DNA of 64,000 nucleotides, from assembly GCF_002934685.1 (NCBI RefSeq), contig NZ_NKHL01000113.1, positions 62,001-126,000 of the forward strand, read 5' to 3'. Each line of letters opens with the position of its first letter. Within the stretch, counting starts at the first letter, position 1. The notes below the pieces were generated by a model. It made no database searches, was not told the origin of the DNA, and saw nothing but the letters and a program-made list of their open reading frames with translations. A program made the translations under genes and the position numbers. Shown here piece by piece: positions 16,160 to 24,816 of this stretch. This stretch comes from Pseudomonas bohemica. GTDB lineage: Bacteria > Pseudomonadota > Gammaproteobacteria > Pseudomonadales > Pseudomonadaceae.

Positions 16160-16735
16160 TTACCCCAATAACTCGTTCATTGCGATGATCTGCTCAGCCA
16201 CTTGAATCAGCTTCTGCTGTCGACTCATCGCCTGCCTGCGCATCAAGGTATAGGCCTCTTCTTCGTTGCAGTGCTTCATTTTCATTAGCAGGCCTTTGGC
16301 GGTCTCGATGCGTTTGCGTTCGGCCAGTTGTTGGTCGCGGGCGTGGAGCTGTGCCCGCAGATCCTGATCGCTTTCGAAGCGAGCCATGGCCACATCCAGA
16401 ATCGGCTGCAACCGCTGGGCGTGAATGCCTTCGACGATGTAGGCGCTTACCCCGGATTTGATCGCCTGACGCATGACTCCCGGATCGTGCTCATCAGTGA
16501 ACATCACGATCGGTCGCGGCAGGTCCCGGGTCACCAGCACCACCTGTTCCATTACATCGCGACCCGGCGATTCGGTGTCGATCAGAATCACGTCCGGGCG
16601 CACGGCCTGTACGCGTTCAGGCAGGTCGATGATCAACCCGGATTCGTCGATGACCTCGAAACCCGCTTCACTGAGCGCGGCCTTCAATCGCCCGACTTTC
16701 TTCGGTGTGTCATTGATCAGCAGGATTCGCAACAT
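16160..16735 (-). CDS. nasT: Nitrate-responsive transcription antiterminator NasT (ANTAR)
   Basis: The 191-residue protein has a receiver domain (M-L-R-I-L-L-I-N-D at the N-terminus, phosphoacceptor-like Asp in D-V-I-L-I-D near residue 53). After a coiled linker it has a C-terminal ANTAR RNA-binding domain (K-G-L-L-M-K-M-K-H-C-N-E-E-E-A-Y-T-L-M-R, about 130-185). In Azotobacter and Pseudomonas NasT is held by NasS without nitrate and released to antiterminate the nitrate operon when nitrate binds NasS. It lies 13 bases after nasS, and two candidate target leaders are present in this window. Confidence 0.95.
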   Translation of the reverse strand: MLRILLINDTPKKVGRLKAALSEAGFEVIDESGLIIDLPERVQAVRPDVILIDTESPGRDVMEQVVLVTRDLPRPIVMFTDEHDPGVMRQAIKSGVSAYIVEGIHAQRLQPILDVAMARFESDQDLRAQLHARDQQLAERKRIETAKGLLMKMKHCNEEEAYTLMRRQAMSRQQKLIQVAEQIIAMNELLG

Positions 16736-16748
16736 GTTCGCGGCTCCT

Positions 16749-17954
16749 TTATTGACCAGTCACGGGCGTGGCACCGGCCAGCGCGTGGAGTTTGAAGCTG
16801 TGGGCATAACCTGCCGGGTCGTTGCCATCCCAGACCTTGCCGTCGATCAACTGGCTGCTGCGCAACGGCGAGGACGGGACGCAGATGTTCAGTGCCTCGG
16901 CGGCCTGCCGATACAGATCCAGCTGCTGAACCTGTCGGGCGATGCCCAGATAATCCGGGTCTTCACGCAGCAGGCCCCAGCGCCGGAACTGGGTCATGAA
17001 CCACATGCCATCGGACAGATACGGCATGTTCACCTCGCCCTGGCGATGGAAGCTCACGGCGTGATGATCCTGCCAGTGGTTACCCAGGCCATCGGAATAC
17101 TCCCCGAGCAGACGCGCTTCGATGTCTTCGACGGGGGTGTTCACGTAGTCGCGGCCACTGAGCATCTGCGCAGTGCTGCGACGATTTTCCTGTGTTTGCT
17201 CGATGAAGCGGCTGGCCTCCAGCACCGCCATCACCAGGGCCCGCGCGGTGTTGGGGTATTGCTGGACGAATTCCAGGCTGCAACCGAGCACCTTCTCGGG
17301 ATGGTTCGGCCAGATCGCCTGGCTCGTGGCCAGGGTAAACCCCAGCTTCTGGCTGACGGCACGGGCGCCCCAGGGTTCGCCCACGCAAAACCCGTCGATA
17401 CGCCCGGCCTCGAGGTGCTCGACCATCTGCGGCGGCGGTACCACTACGCTGTCGACATCCTGCAAGGGATGAACGCCCTGACTGGCCAGCCAGTAATACA
17501 ACCACAGCGCATGATTGCCGGTCGGCAGGGTCTGGGCGAAGGTCAGTTTTGGTCCGCTTTGGTGCGTGCGCCGATCCAGCGCCTCAGGAGTGATCACGCC
17601 TGCGCTTTTCAGGGCAGCAGAAAGGTTGATGCTCTGGCCGTTCTGATTCAGCCCCATGAGCACCGCCATGTCTTTGGCCTGGGCGCCGATCCCCAATTGC
17701 GCGGCATAGACAAGGCCATACAGACTGTGGGCAGCGTGCAGCTCGCCGTTTACCAGCTTGTCGCGCAGGCTTGCCCACGATGGCTGGCGATGCAGGTTAA
17801 TGTTCAGGCCGTAAGGCTGGGCGAAACCCTGGGTGGCGGCGACGACCAGCGAGGCGCTGTCGGTGAGGGCCATGAAGCCTGCATCGATGCTGCTCAGTTC
17901 GGGCGCGTCGCTGCCATTGACCCAGGCGAGCGGGGGGTTAAGCGTGTCGTTCAT
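16749..17954 (-). CDS. nasS: Cytoplasmic nitrate sensor NasS
   Basis: A 401-residue periplasmic-binding-like protein of the NrtA/CmpA/NasS family, with no signal peptide, so it stays in the cytoplasm as expected for NasS. Family landmarks include A-H-S-L-Y-G near residue 75, G-L-N-Q-N-G near 102 and V-P-P-P-Q-M-V near 180, together with G-E-P-W-G near 200. It binds nitrate and then releases NasT. Its own upstream region has a sigma-54 element and a NasT-type antitermination leader, implying feedback control of the sensor pair. Confidence 0.93.
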   Translation of the reverse strand: MNDTLNPPLAWVNGSDAPELSSIDAGFMALTDSASLVVAATQGFAQPYGLNINLHRQPSWASLRDKLVNGELHAAHSLYGLVYAAQLGIGAQAKDMAVLMGLNQNGQSINLSAALKSAGVITPEALDRRTHQSGPKLTFAQTLPTGNHALWLYYWLASQGVHPLQDVDSVVVPPPQMVEHLEAGRIDGFCVGEPWGARAVSQKLGFTLATSQAIWPNHPEKVLGCSLEFVQQYPNTARALVMAVLEASRFIEQTQENRRSTAQMLSGRDYVNTPVEDIEARLLGEYSDGLGNHWQDHHAVSFHRQGEVNMPYLSDGMWFMTQFRRWGLLREDPDYLGIARQVQQLDLYRQAAEALNICVPSSPLRSSQLIDGKVWDGNDPAGYAHSFKLHALAGATPVTGQ

Positions 17955-18010
17955 GGCTTCGGATTCCGCTTGAAGGTGGCGGCCGTGTGATTGGACTGGC
18001 GACCTTCCAT

Positions 18011-18057
18011 AAAAAAACGCCGCACCGTCCAGGCCATGGCCGGGGAGGTAGCGACGT
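18011..18057 (-). terminator. Attenuator (intrinsic terminator) in the nasST leader
   Basis: On the minus strand ACGTCGC (18057-18051) pairs with GCGGCGT (18023-18017), followed by a run of seven T. It is located about 57 bases before the nasS start. The 5' arm is shared with antiterminator hairpin P2, exactly as in the nasA leader. Confidence 0.82.
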
Positions 18058-18092
18058 CATTGTCCGATTCACCATCCGCCGTTGGATCGTGA
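18052..18092 (-). promoter_or_regulatory. NasT (ANTAR) antiterminator RNA hairpins of the nasST leader
   Basis: P1 (18069-18092): outer stem TCAC/GTGA and inner stem ATCC/GGAT, separated by one G-G mismatch, closing the hexaloop AACGGC. P2 (18052-18066): GAC/GTC, extended by one C-G pair past a bulged G, closing the hexaloop AATGAC. Both loops keep A1 and G4. P1 has the same loop sequence as the nasA leader, and P2 again overlaps the terminator. Confidence 0.8.
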
Positions 18093-18108
18093 TCTTTGCA
18101 CAGGTTCA

Positions 18109-18124
18109 AGCAAGCCATATGCCA
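18109..18124 (-). promoter_or_regulatory. Sigma-54 promoter of nasS-nasT
   Basis: The minus strand reads TGGCATATGGCTTGCT, which fits TGGCAC-N5-TTGCW with exact spacing. Transcription would start near 18098, a few bases before hairpin P1 of the leader. Confidence 0.82.
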
Positions 18125-18231
18125 GTGGTCTGGCAGATGCCGGGCAAAGTTCGCGACATGCCTCGCGCTCCACCCCCGTGGCCGTCTATAATCCGCCGCT
18201 GACTTCAGCCTCAAACGAGCCGCGCCCGCCC

Positions 18232-19254
18232 ATGTATAACCTGGCCCGCCAGTTACTGTTCAAACTCTCTCCGGAAACCTCCCACGATCTGTCCATCGAC
18301 CTGATCGGCGCAGGCGGCCGGCTGGGGCTCAATGGCCTGTTCAACAAGGCGCCAGCGCGGCTCCCAGTGACGGTGATGGGCTTACAGTTCCCCAATCCGG
18401 TGGGCCTTGCGGCCGGTCTGGACAAGAACGGCGCGGCCATCGACGGATTCGCCCAGCTGGGCTTCGGCTTCGTGGAAATCGGCACCGTGACGCCACGCGC
18501 TCAGCCGGGCAATCCGAAACCTCGGATTTTCCGCTTGCCCCACGCCCAAGGCATCATCAATCGCATGGGCTTCAACAACCTGGGCGTCGACCATCTGGTC
18601 AGCCGTGTGCAGGCTGCCAAATACACCGGCGTGCTGGGCATCAACATCGGCAAGAATTTCGACACCCCGGTGGAGCGCGCGGTCGACGATTACCTGATCT
18701 GCCTGGACAAGGTCTACGCCCACGCCAGCTACGTCACGGTCAACGTCAGCTCGCCGAACACGCCGGGCCTGCGCAGTCTGCAATTCGGTGATTCGCTCAA
18801 GCAGTTGCTCCAAGCCTTGCGCGTGCGTCAGGAAGCGCTGACTGTCACATATGGCAAGCGTGTGCCGTTGGCGATCAAGATCGCGCCGGACATGAGCGAT
18901 GAGGAAACCGTGCTGGTGGCCAGTGCGTTGCTGGAGTCGGGAATGGACGCAGTGATCGCGACCAATACCACCCTCAGCCGTCAGGGCGTCGAGGGCCTGC
19001 CCCATGCCGATGAAGCGGGCGGTCTGTCCGGCGCGCCGGTGCGCGAGAAGAGCACCCATATCGTCAAGGTGCTGGCAGGTGAGCTGGGCGGTAAACTGCC
19101 GATCATCGCCGCCGGCGGCATCACCGAGGGCAAGCACGCGGCCGAGAAGATTGTTGCAGGGGCGAGCCTGGTGCAGATCTATTCGGGCTTCATCTACGAA
19201 GGCCCGGCGCTGATCCGGGAGGCGGTCGATGCCATCGCCGCCATGTCCCGTTAA
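18232..19254 (+). CDS. pyrD: Quinone-dependent dihydroorotate dehydrogenase (class 2)
   Basis: The 340-residue product begins M-Y-N-L-A-R-Q-L-L-F-K-L at ATG 18232, the conserved Pseudomonas start; an in-frame extension to 18082 would overlap the nasS promoter and is rejected. The N-terminal helix serves membrane and quinone binding. Family motifs follow: N-P-V-G-L-A-A-G-L-D-K-N-G, G-T-V-T-P-x-x-Q-x-G-N-P, N-x-S-S-P-N-T-P-G-L-R with the catalytic serine region, and I-I-A-A-G-G-I near the C-terminus. It oxidises dihydroorotate to orotate in pyrimidine synthesis. It is divergent from nasST. Confidence 0.97.
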   Translation: MYNLARQLLFKLSPETSHDLSIDLIGAGGRLGLNGLFNKAPARLPVTVMGLQFPNPVGLAAGLDKNGAAIDGFAQLGFGFVEIGTVTPRAQPGNPKPRIFRLPHAQGIINRMGFNNLGVDHLVSRVQAAKYTGVLGINIGKNFDTPVERAVDDYLICLDKVYAHASYVTVNVSSPNTPGLRSLQFGDSLKQLLQALRVRQEALTVTYGKRVPLAIKIAPDMSDEETVLVASALLESGMDAVIATNTTLSRQGVEGLPHADEAGGLSGAPVREKSTHIVKVLAGELGGKLPIIAAGGITEGKHAAEKIVAGASLVQIYSGFIYEGPALIREAVDAIAAMSR

Positions 19255-19273
19255 AAGGCGCGGCACAAAACCC

Positions 19274-19310
19274 GGCCAAAAAAGAGGGGTTCCGTAATGG
19301 AACCCCTCTT
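19274..19310. terminator. Bidirectional terminator between pyrD and rmf
   Basis: The stem AAGAGGGGTTCC-(5 bases)-GGAACCCCTCTT (19282-19310) has GGGCTTTT after it on the plus strand and a T-rich tract (TCTTTTTTGG) after it on the minus strand. It can therefore end both pyrD and rmf transcripts. Confidence 0.88.
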
Positions 19311-19426
19311 GGGCTTTTGGCCCGCCGCCCGGGTGGGGCGTGCATGTTCAGGTGTTTACGACGCAGATTGTCGATTCTTTCGAAGAAACGTTATTGAGTC
19401 GGAATGTACCTTTGGTAATTTGAGTG

Positions 19427-19642
19427 TCAGCCGACCGCGTGAAGTTCGTTGAGTCTGTGTATACCCGCAGTGCCGGTCATACCGTCCCAGTTGTCGCCGC
19501 GTCCTTCCCGCCAGCCATTGATCCAGGCTTGGCGCACCGACGGTAGAGTAAATGGGCAAAGCTCACGGGATTTACCAGTTACGCCGTATTGATATCCGCG
19601 CGAAAATGCTCTTTCCAACGGATCACGCTTAAGTCTTCTCAT
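19427..19642 (-). CDS. rmf: Ribosome modulation factor
   Basis: A 71-residue basic protein starting M-R-R-L-K-R-D-P-L-E-R-A-F-S-R-G-Y-Q, the strongly conserved Rmf signature, with C-P-F and W-I-N-G-W-R-E-G-R later. Rmf binds 70S ribosomes and drives them into inactive 100S dimers in stationary phase. GAGGG is the likely ribosome-binding site. A structured leader RNA lies 41-138 bases upstream. The pyrD-rmf-rlmL neighbourhood is conserved in Pseudomonas. Confidence 0.96.
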   Translation of the reverse strand: MRRLKRDPLERAFSRGYQYGVTGKSRELCPFTLPSVRQAWINGWREGRGDNWDGMTGTAGIHRLNELHAVG

Positions 19643-19682
19643 AGGGTGTTGCCCTCGTTTGTTGACTGTTATGTCCCTGGAG

Positions 19683-19780
19683 ACCTCATGTCGAGGCCGG
19701 GCAGAATCTTCTGCCTTTGGATGCCCGCTGCCGGCGTCGCGGGCGGTGATGCCATCGTCGTTGCGACGACGGCCTGAGGT
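19683..19780 (-). ncRNA. rmf RNA motif (structured 5' leader of rmf)
   Basis: An outer stem ACCTCA/TGAGGT (19775-19780 with 19683-19688) plus GGCC/GGCC encloses three hairpins. Read on the plus strand these are GGCAGA/TCTGCC, GCCCGC/GCGGGC and CGTCGT/GCGACG-like arms. It sits upstream of rmf on the same strand, as does the published Pseudomonas-specific rmf RNA motif known from comparative genomics. Whether it acts in cis or as a separate RNA is not settled. Confidence 0.75.
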
Positions 19781-20216
19781 GATTTCTAACTAATGCACCG
19801 GACGCTGTGAATGACCGTTTTGTCATAAGAACGTAACCCTTGAAGCTTTAACGCCATAAGCACTACCGCGTTTCGAATGGATTTTTTTGGCGAGCCCCCC
19901 TGATCCGAGGGTCTTCATGAACTTTGCGAGTCATTCTCAAGTAACGCTGATGGCTGATTGACGTCAGATTTAAAACGACGAAGGGTCAGGATGTGACTTT
20001 TTATTGCTGCCGTTGTCGGGCTGAATACTGGTTTTTTAATATCAAAATATGGGTCGGGCCGTTCCGACGGATATAACGCCTGTACTCGAAATGCATCGAT
20101 GCGGCGGATCGGCACAATTTGTGTGCCACGCAGGCGTTCTCCATGAAAGACGTCTGTTGCAATCGGGCTGGGCAATGCGTTGTCCCGCCACTCAAGCCCA
20201 AGGCTCTGGAATACTC
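19781..20216. other. 436-base gap between the rmf leader and rlmL
   Basis: Relatively A+T-rich sequence that should hold the rmf promoter (minus strand) and the rlmL promoter (plus strand). A small hairpin GGCACA/TGTGCC lies at 20111-20127. No gene or recognisable RNA is visible. Confidence 0.5.
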
Positions 20217-22487
20217 ATGTCGGACCGTTACGAACTTTTCCTCACCTGTCCCAAAGGCCTCGAAGGCTTGCTCGCGGAAGAAGCCACTGCGCTTGGCCTC
20301 GAGGAAACCCGCGAACACACCTCGACCATCCGCGGCAGAGCCGACATGGAAACCGCCTACCGGCTGTGCCTGTGGTCCCGTCTGGCCAACCGTGTGCTGC
20401 TGGTGCTCAAACGCTTCCCGATGAAAGATGCCGAAGACCTGTACCACGGCGTGCACGACATCGAGTGGGCCGATCATCTGGAGGCGGACGGCACCTTGGC
20501 GGTGGAGTTCAGCGGTCATGGCTCGGGCATCGACAACACCCATTTCGGCGCCTTGAAGGTCAAGGACGCCATCGTCGACCGGCTGCGGACGGCTGATGGT
20601 TCGCGCCCGTCGATCGACAAGCTCAATCCGGATTTGCGCGTGCACCTGCGCCTGGACCGTGGCGAAGCGATTCTGTCGCTGGACCTGTCCGGCCACAGCC
20701 TGCACCAGCGCGGCTACCGCTTGCAGCAAGGCGCAGCGCCGCTGAAGGAAAACCTCGCTGCGGCAATCCTCATCCGTTCCGGCTGGCCGCGTATTGCCGC
20801 CGAAGGTGGCGCGCTGGCCGACCCGATGTGCGGTGTCGGCACCTTTTTGGTGGAAGCGGCGATGATCGCTGCCGACATCGCGCCCAACCTCAAGCGCGAG
20901 CGCTGGGGTTTCTCAGCCTGGCTGGGTCACGTCCCGGCGTTGTGGCGCAAGTTGCATGACGAAGCGCTGGCGCGCGCCGAAGCCGGTCTGGCAAAAACGC
21001 CGTCGTGGATTCGCGGTTATGAAGCCGATCCACGTCTGATTCAGCCAGGCCGCAACAACGTCGAACGCGCCGGTTTGTCTGACTGGATCAAGATCTATCA
21101 GGGTGAAGTGGCGACGTTCGAGCCCCGCCCGGATCAGAACCAGAAAGGCCTGGTGATCTGCAACCCGCCGTACGGCGAGCGTCTTGGCGACGAAGCGAGC
21201 CTGTTGTACCTCTACCAGAACCTGGGCGAGCGCCTGCGTCAGGCCTGCCTGAACTGGGAGGCCGCGGTGTTCACTGGCGCGCCGGACCTGGGCAAGCGCA
21301 TGGGCATTCGCAGCCACAAGCAGTACGCATTCTGGAACGGCGCTTTGCCATGCAAGCTGTTGTTGATCAAGGTGCAGCCGGATCAGTTCGTCACCGGCGA
21401 GCGTCGCACCCCCGAACAACGTCAGGCTGAGCGCGAACAAGCGGCCTATGACCAGACCCCGGATGAGCCGCAAGAGCGCACGTTCAACAAGAACGGCAAC
21501 CCGATCAAGCCGATGCCATCCCCTGCCCCGGTGATCGAACAGCCGCGCTTGAGCGAAGGCGGGCAGATGTTCGCCAACCGTTTGCAGAAGAACCTCAAGG
21601 CAATGGGCAAGTGGGTCAAGCGTGAAGGCATCGATTGCTACCGCGTGTATGACGCCGATATGCCGGAATACGCGATGGCCATCGACCTGTACCACGACTG
21701 GGTGCACGTTCAGGAATATGCCGCGCCCAAGTCCATCGACCCGGAAAAAGCCTCGATTCGCATGTTCGACGCGCTCGCCGCCATCCCTCAGGCGCTGAAC
21801 ATCGACAAGAGCCGCGTGGTGGTCAAGCGTCGCGAGCGCCAGAGCGGCACCCGGCAGTACGAACGCCAGAGCGCTCAGGGCAAGTTCAACGAGGTCAACG
21901 AGGGCGGCGTCAAACTGCTGGTCAACCTGACCGACTACCTGGACACCGGTCTATTCCTCGATCACCGGCCAATGCGCATGCGCATCCAGCGTGAAGCGGC
22001 AGGCAAGCGTTTCCTCAACCTGTTCTGCTATACCGCGACCGCCAGCGTGCATGCCGCCAAGGGCGGGGCGCGCAGCACCACCAGTGTCGACCTGTCGAAA
22101 ACCTATCTGGACTGGGCGCGGCGCAACCTGTCGCTCAATGGTTTCTCCGACAAGAATCGGCTGGAGCAGGGCGATGTGATGGCCTGGCTGGAATCCAGCC
22201 GCGATGAATACGACCTGATCTTCATCGACCCGCCCACTTTCTCCAACTCCAAGCGCATGGAGGGGGTATTCGATGTGCAGCGTGATCAGGTGCAGTTGAT
22301 CGACCTGGCCATGGCTCGCCTGGCCAGTGGCGGGGTGCTGTATTTCTCCAACAACTTCCGCAAGTTCCAGCTCGAAGAGAACCTGTCGCAGCGCTACACG
22401 GTCGAAGAAATCACCCAGCAGACGATCGATCCGGATTTCACCCGCAACGGCAAAATCCACCGCGCGTGGAAAATCACCGCACGCTAA
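20217..22487 (+). CDS. rlmL: Bifunctional 23S rRNA methyltransferase RlmK/RlmL
   Basis: The 756-residue fusion starts at ATG 20217 (M-S-D-R-Y-E-L-F-L-T-C-P-K-G-L-E). Order: ferredoxin-like and THUMP domains (about 1-155), then the RlmL N2-G2445 methyltransferase with D-P-M-C-G-V-G-T-F and the catalytic N-P-P-Y-G-E-R (about 190-385). After a linker comes the RlmK m7G2069 methyltransferase, with N-L-F-C-Y-T-A-T-A-S-V (about residue 600) and I-D-P-P-T-F. It modifies 23S rRNA and unwinds helix 74. The length is normal for the fused gammaproteobacterial form. Confidence 0.96.
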   Translation: MSDRYELFLTCPKGLEGLLAEEATALGLEETREHTSTIRGRADMETAYRLCLWSRLANRVLLVLKRFPMKDAEDLYHGVHDIEWADHLEADGTLAVEFSGHGSGIDNTHFGALKVKDAIVDRLRTADGSRPSIDKLNPDLRVHLRLDRGEAILSLDLSGHSLHQRGYRLQQGAAPLKENLAAAILIRSGWPRIAAEGGALADPMCGVGTFLVEAAMIAADIAPNLKRERWGFSAWLGHVPALWRKLHDEALARAEAGLAKTPSWIRGYEADPRLIQPGRNNVERAGLSDWIKIYQGEVATFEPRPDQNQKGLVICNPPYGERLGDEASLLYLYQNLGERLRQACLNWEAAVFTGAPDLGKRMGIRSHKQYAFWNGALPCKLLLIKVQPDQFVTGERRTPEQRQAEREQAAYDQTPDEPQERTFNKNGNPIKPMPSPAPVIEQPRLSEGGQMFANRLQKNLKAMGKWVKREGIDCYRVYDADMPEYAMAIDLYHDWVHVQEYAAPKSIDPEKASIRMFDALAAIPQALNIDKSRVVVKRRERQSGTRQYERQSAQGKFNEVNEGGVKLLVNLTDYLDTGLFLDHRPMRMRIQREAAGKRFLNLFCYTATASVHAAKGGARSTTSVDLSKTYLDWARRNLSLNGFSDKNRLEQGDVMAWLESSRDEYDLIFIDPPTFSNSKRMEGVFDVQRDQVQLIDLAMARLASGGVLYFSNNFRKFQLEENLSQRYTVEEITQQTIDPDFTRNGKIHRAWKITAR

Positions 22488-22497
22488 GCCGGTACCG

Positions 22498-22540
22498 CAC
22501 GGCCCATGACGCGATCGGCAAGCAAGCGTCATGGGCCGTG
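22498..22540. terminator. Perfect 15-bp inverted repeat between rlmL and paoC
   Basis: CACGGCCCATGACGC (22498-22512) and its exact inverse (22526-22540) flank a 13-base loop. It lies in the 78-base gap between two converging genes. There is no T run, so it is an unusual terminator or an RNA-protecting hairpin acting for both strands. Confidence 0.6.
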
Positions 22541-22565
22541 GTGCAAAGCGGACCGGTTATTGGAT

Positions 22566-24800
22566 TCACGCACTCATCGTCGGCGGCAACTCCATCAGCT
22601 TGTCGAGGGTGATCGGCAGGTCGCGGATGCGTTTGCCGGTGGCATGGGACACCGCATTGGCCACCGCCGCCGCCAGCCCCGTGATGCCGATCTCTCCGAT
22701 TCCCCGTGCACCGAACTCGTTGAGTTCGTAGTCGGGGTAATCCAGCAGGATCACGTCGATTTCCGGCTGATCGGCATGTACCGGTACCACGTATTCGGCG
22801 TAGTTGTTATTGACCGGCATGCCGTCGCGTTCGTCGAACTCGGTGGCTTCGAACAGCGCCATGCCCACGCCCATGACAATCGCGCCCTCGACCTGGTTGA
22901 GCGAGGTCTTGTGGTTGATCACCTTGCCCACGTCGATGGCACTGACCACGCGCGCCACCCGCAGCCGCGAAATGCCCGGATCCCAGCGCACTTCAACGAA
23001 ATGCACCCCGAAGGAGCGGAACGAATGCTTGCTGGTGTCGTTCATCCCGGTCTTGGCTTCACCGAAGGCGCTTGCCTGTTTCTGCGCCTTGAGCACATCG
23101 GTGATGGCGAAGGTTTTCTCGCCGCTTTTCAATTGCCCCTGTTCGAAGCTGACCTGATCGGCCTTGGTCCCGGCGAACACGCCTTTGGGCGCGGTGGAGA
23201 AGGCCTTCAGTTGCTCTATCGCCTGACGCGTGGCCTCGGCAATCGCTGGCAGCACACTGGCCGTGGCCCAGGAACCGCCCGAAACCGGGGCGGGCGGGAA
23301 GGATGAATTGCCCAATTCCACTTCGATCTTGTCCAGCGCGATTCCGGTGATGCTGCTCACCACTTGAGCAACGATGGTGTAAGTCCCGGTGCCGATGTCC
23401 TGAACGCCGCAGATCGCATAAGCGGTGCCGTCGGCGCGCAGCGAAACCTGCGCCTCGGCAGGCGTGCGATAGGCGTCCCAATTACAGGCGGCCATGCCGT
23501 AACCGATGATTTCGTTGCCATCTTTCATCGAACCGGGTTTGGGATCGCGCTTGCTCCAGCCAAAACGCTCAGCGGCCTGATCGATGCATTCCTGCAGGTG
23601 GTTGCTCGACCACGGCAGGTTCTGGCTCTCGTCACGCTCGGAGACATTGAGTTTGCGAAACGCCAGCGGGTCCATGCCGATCTTGTCGGCCATTTCATCC
23701 ATCGCCGATTCCAGCGCGAACAACCCCGGCGCAGCACCGGGGGCGCGCATGGAGGTGGGCGTGCCCCGATTGACCTCGATGATCTTGTGGGTCACCGATA
23801 CGTTCGCGCAGCTGTACAGGCTCTTGGTCGACGTACCGCAGTTCTCCTTGAACGGATCGGTGAACGATGTGGTGTTGATCGATTCATGCCGCACCGACAC
23901 CAACTTGCCCTTGTCATCAGTGGCCAGACGCAGACGCTGCCGGGTTTGCGGACGATGGCCGGTGGTGGTGAACATCTGCTGGCGCGGCACGACCAGTTGT
24001 ACCGGCCGGTTGAGCACCTTGGCCGCGCCGCAGGCAGCCACCGAGTGCGGCCAGATCCACAACTTGCTGCCGAATCCGGAGCCAATGAACGGCGCACGCA
24101 CTTCGACCTTCTCCGGAATCAGGCCAAAAATCTTCGCCAGCGAATTGCGATGCGCAACTACGCCCTGACTGGCTTCGTAGACGATCAGGCGGCCGTCTTC
24201 CCAGTTGGCGACAGTGGCGTGCATTTCCATCGGGTTATGGGTTTCGACCGGGGTGGTGTAGGTCGCATCGATGCTGTGGGCCGCGCTATCGAATGCGGCA
24301 CCTGCATCCCCACGATTGTGATTGGGGCTGCCGTCCTGAAGTTTGCCCGCCTTCATACCCTGGTCGAGATTGGCCACGGCGGTGTTCTTGCTGTAGCTGA
24401 CCTTGATCTTGTAAGCCGCGGCCCGAGCATGCTCAAAGGTGTCGGCCACCACCAGCGCGACGAACTGCCCGGCGTAGTAGACCGTTTCGTCTTCGAACGG
24501 CAGACGGCTTTCGTCGGACTTGGCCGCCTTGAGGATTTGCGCCAGAGACATCGGCAACGCGGAGTTGTGATAGAGCGGCGGAAAGTTGCCATGGTGGAAA
24601 ATCTCCAGCACACCAGGCGACTTGCGCGCCGCGTCCAACTCCAGCGCGGTGATCTTGCCGCTGGCGACGGTGCTGAACACGCCGTAACCGTAAGCCATGT
24701 TTTGCAGATGATGATCCGAGGCGTACATCGCGGTGCCGGTGACTTTGCGGCGGCCATCGATACGGCGCGGGGCCGAGCCGATCATGCTTGAATCCGTCAT
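22566..24800 (-). CDS. paoC: Aldehyde oxidoreductase, molybdenum-binding subunit (PaoC/YagR-like)
   Basis: A 744-residue xanthine-oxidase-family large subunit. Landmarks are the N-terminal R-R-I-D-G-R-R-K-V-T-G-x-A-x-Y, A-P-F-I-G-S-G-F-G-S-K (molybdopterin contact), S-M-R-A-P-G-A-A-P-G and the C-terminal G-A-R-G-I-G-E-I-G motif with the catalytic Glu. It is the third gene of a paoA-paoB-paoC order, starting 16 bases after paoB. E. coli PaoABC oxidises aromatic and other aldehydes in the periplasm and uses molybdopterin cytosine dinucleotide. Another aldehyde or N-heterocycle substrate is possible. No paoD maturation gene follows, since rlmL converges from the other side. Confidence 0.9.
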   Translation of the reverse strand: MTDSSMIGSAPRRIDGRRKVTGTAMYASDHHLQNMAYGYGVFSTVASGKITALELDAARKSPGVLEIFHHGNFPPLYHNSALPMSLAQILKAAKSDESRLPFEDETVYYAGQFVALVVADTFEHARAAAYKIKVSYSKNTAVANLDQGMKAGKLQDGSPNHNRGDAGAAFDSAAHSIDATYTTPVETHNPMEMHATVANWEDGRLIVYEASQGVVAHRNSLAKIFGLIPEKVEVRAPFIGSGFGSKLWIWPHSVAACGAAKVLNRPVQLVVPRQQMFTTTGHRPQTRQRLRLATDDKGKLVSVRHESINTTSFTDPFKENCGTSTKSLYSCANVSVTHKIIEVNRGTPTSMRAPGAAPGLFALESAMDEMADKIGMDPLAFRKLNVSERDESQNLPWSSNHLQECIDQAAERFGWSKRDPKPGSMKDGNEIIGYGMAACNWDAYRTPAEAQVSLRADGTAYAICGVQDIGTGTYTIVAQVVSSITGIALDKIEVELGNSSFPPAPVSGGSWATASVLPAIAEATRQAIEQLKAFSTAPKGVFAGTKADQVSFEQGQLKSGEKTFAITDVLKAQKQASAFGEAKTGMNDTSKHSFRSFGVHFVEVRWDPGISRLRVARVVSAIDVGKVINHKTSLNQVEGAIVMGVGMALFEATEFDERDGMPVNNNYAEYVVPVHADQPEIDVILLDYPDYELNEFGARGIGEIGITGLAAAVANAVSHATGKRIRDLPITLDKLMELPPTMSA

Positions 24801-24816
24801 TTGTCGATCCTCCCGG

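Noticed and set aside
16144..16160. Inverted repeat AACGG...CCGTT at the nasT stop as an ANTAR hairpin
   Set aside because: No six-base loop with A1 and G4 can be formed, and it lies upstream of the sigma-54 start, outside the nasA leader.
16473..17990. 505-codon plus-strand frame opposite nasT and nasS
   Set aside because: It overlaps two recognised minus-strand genes, and the plus-strand product shows no family features.
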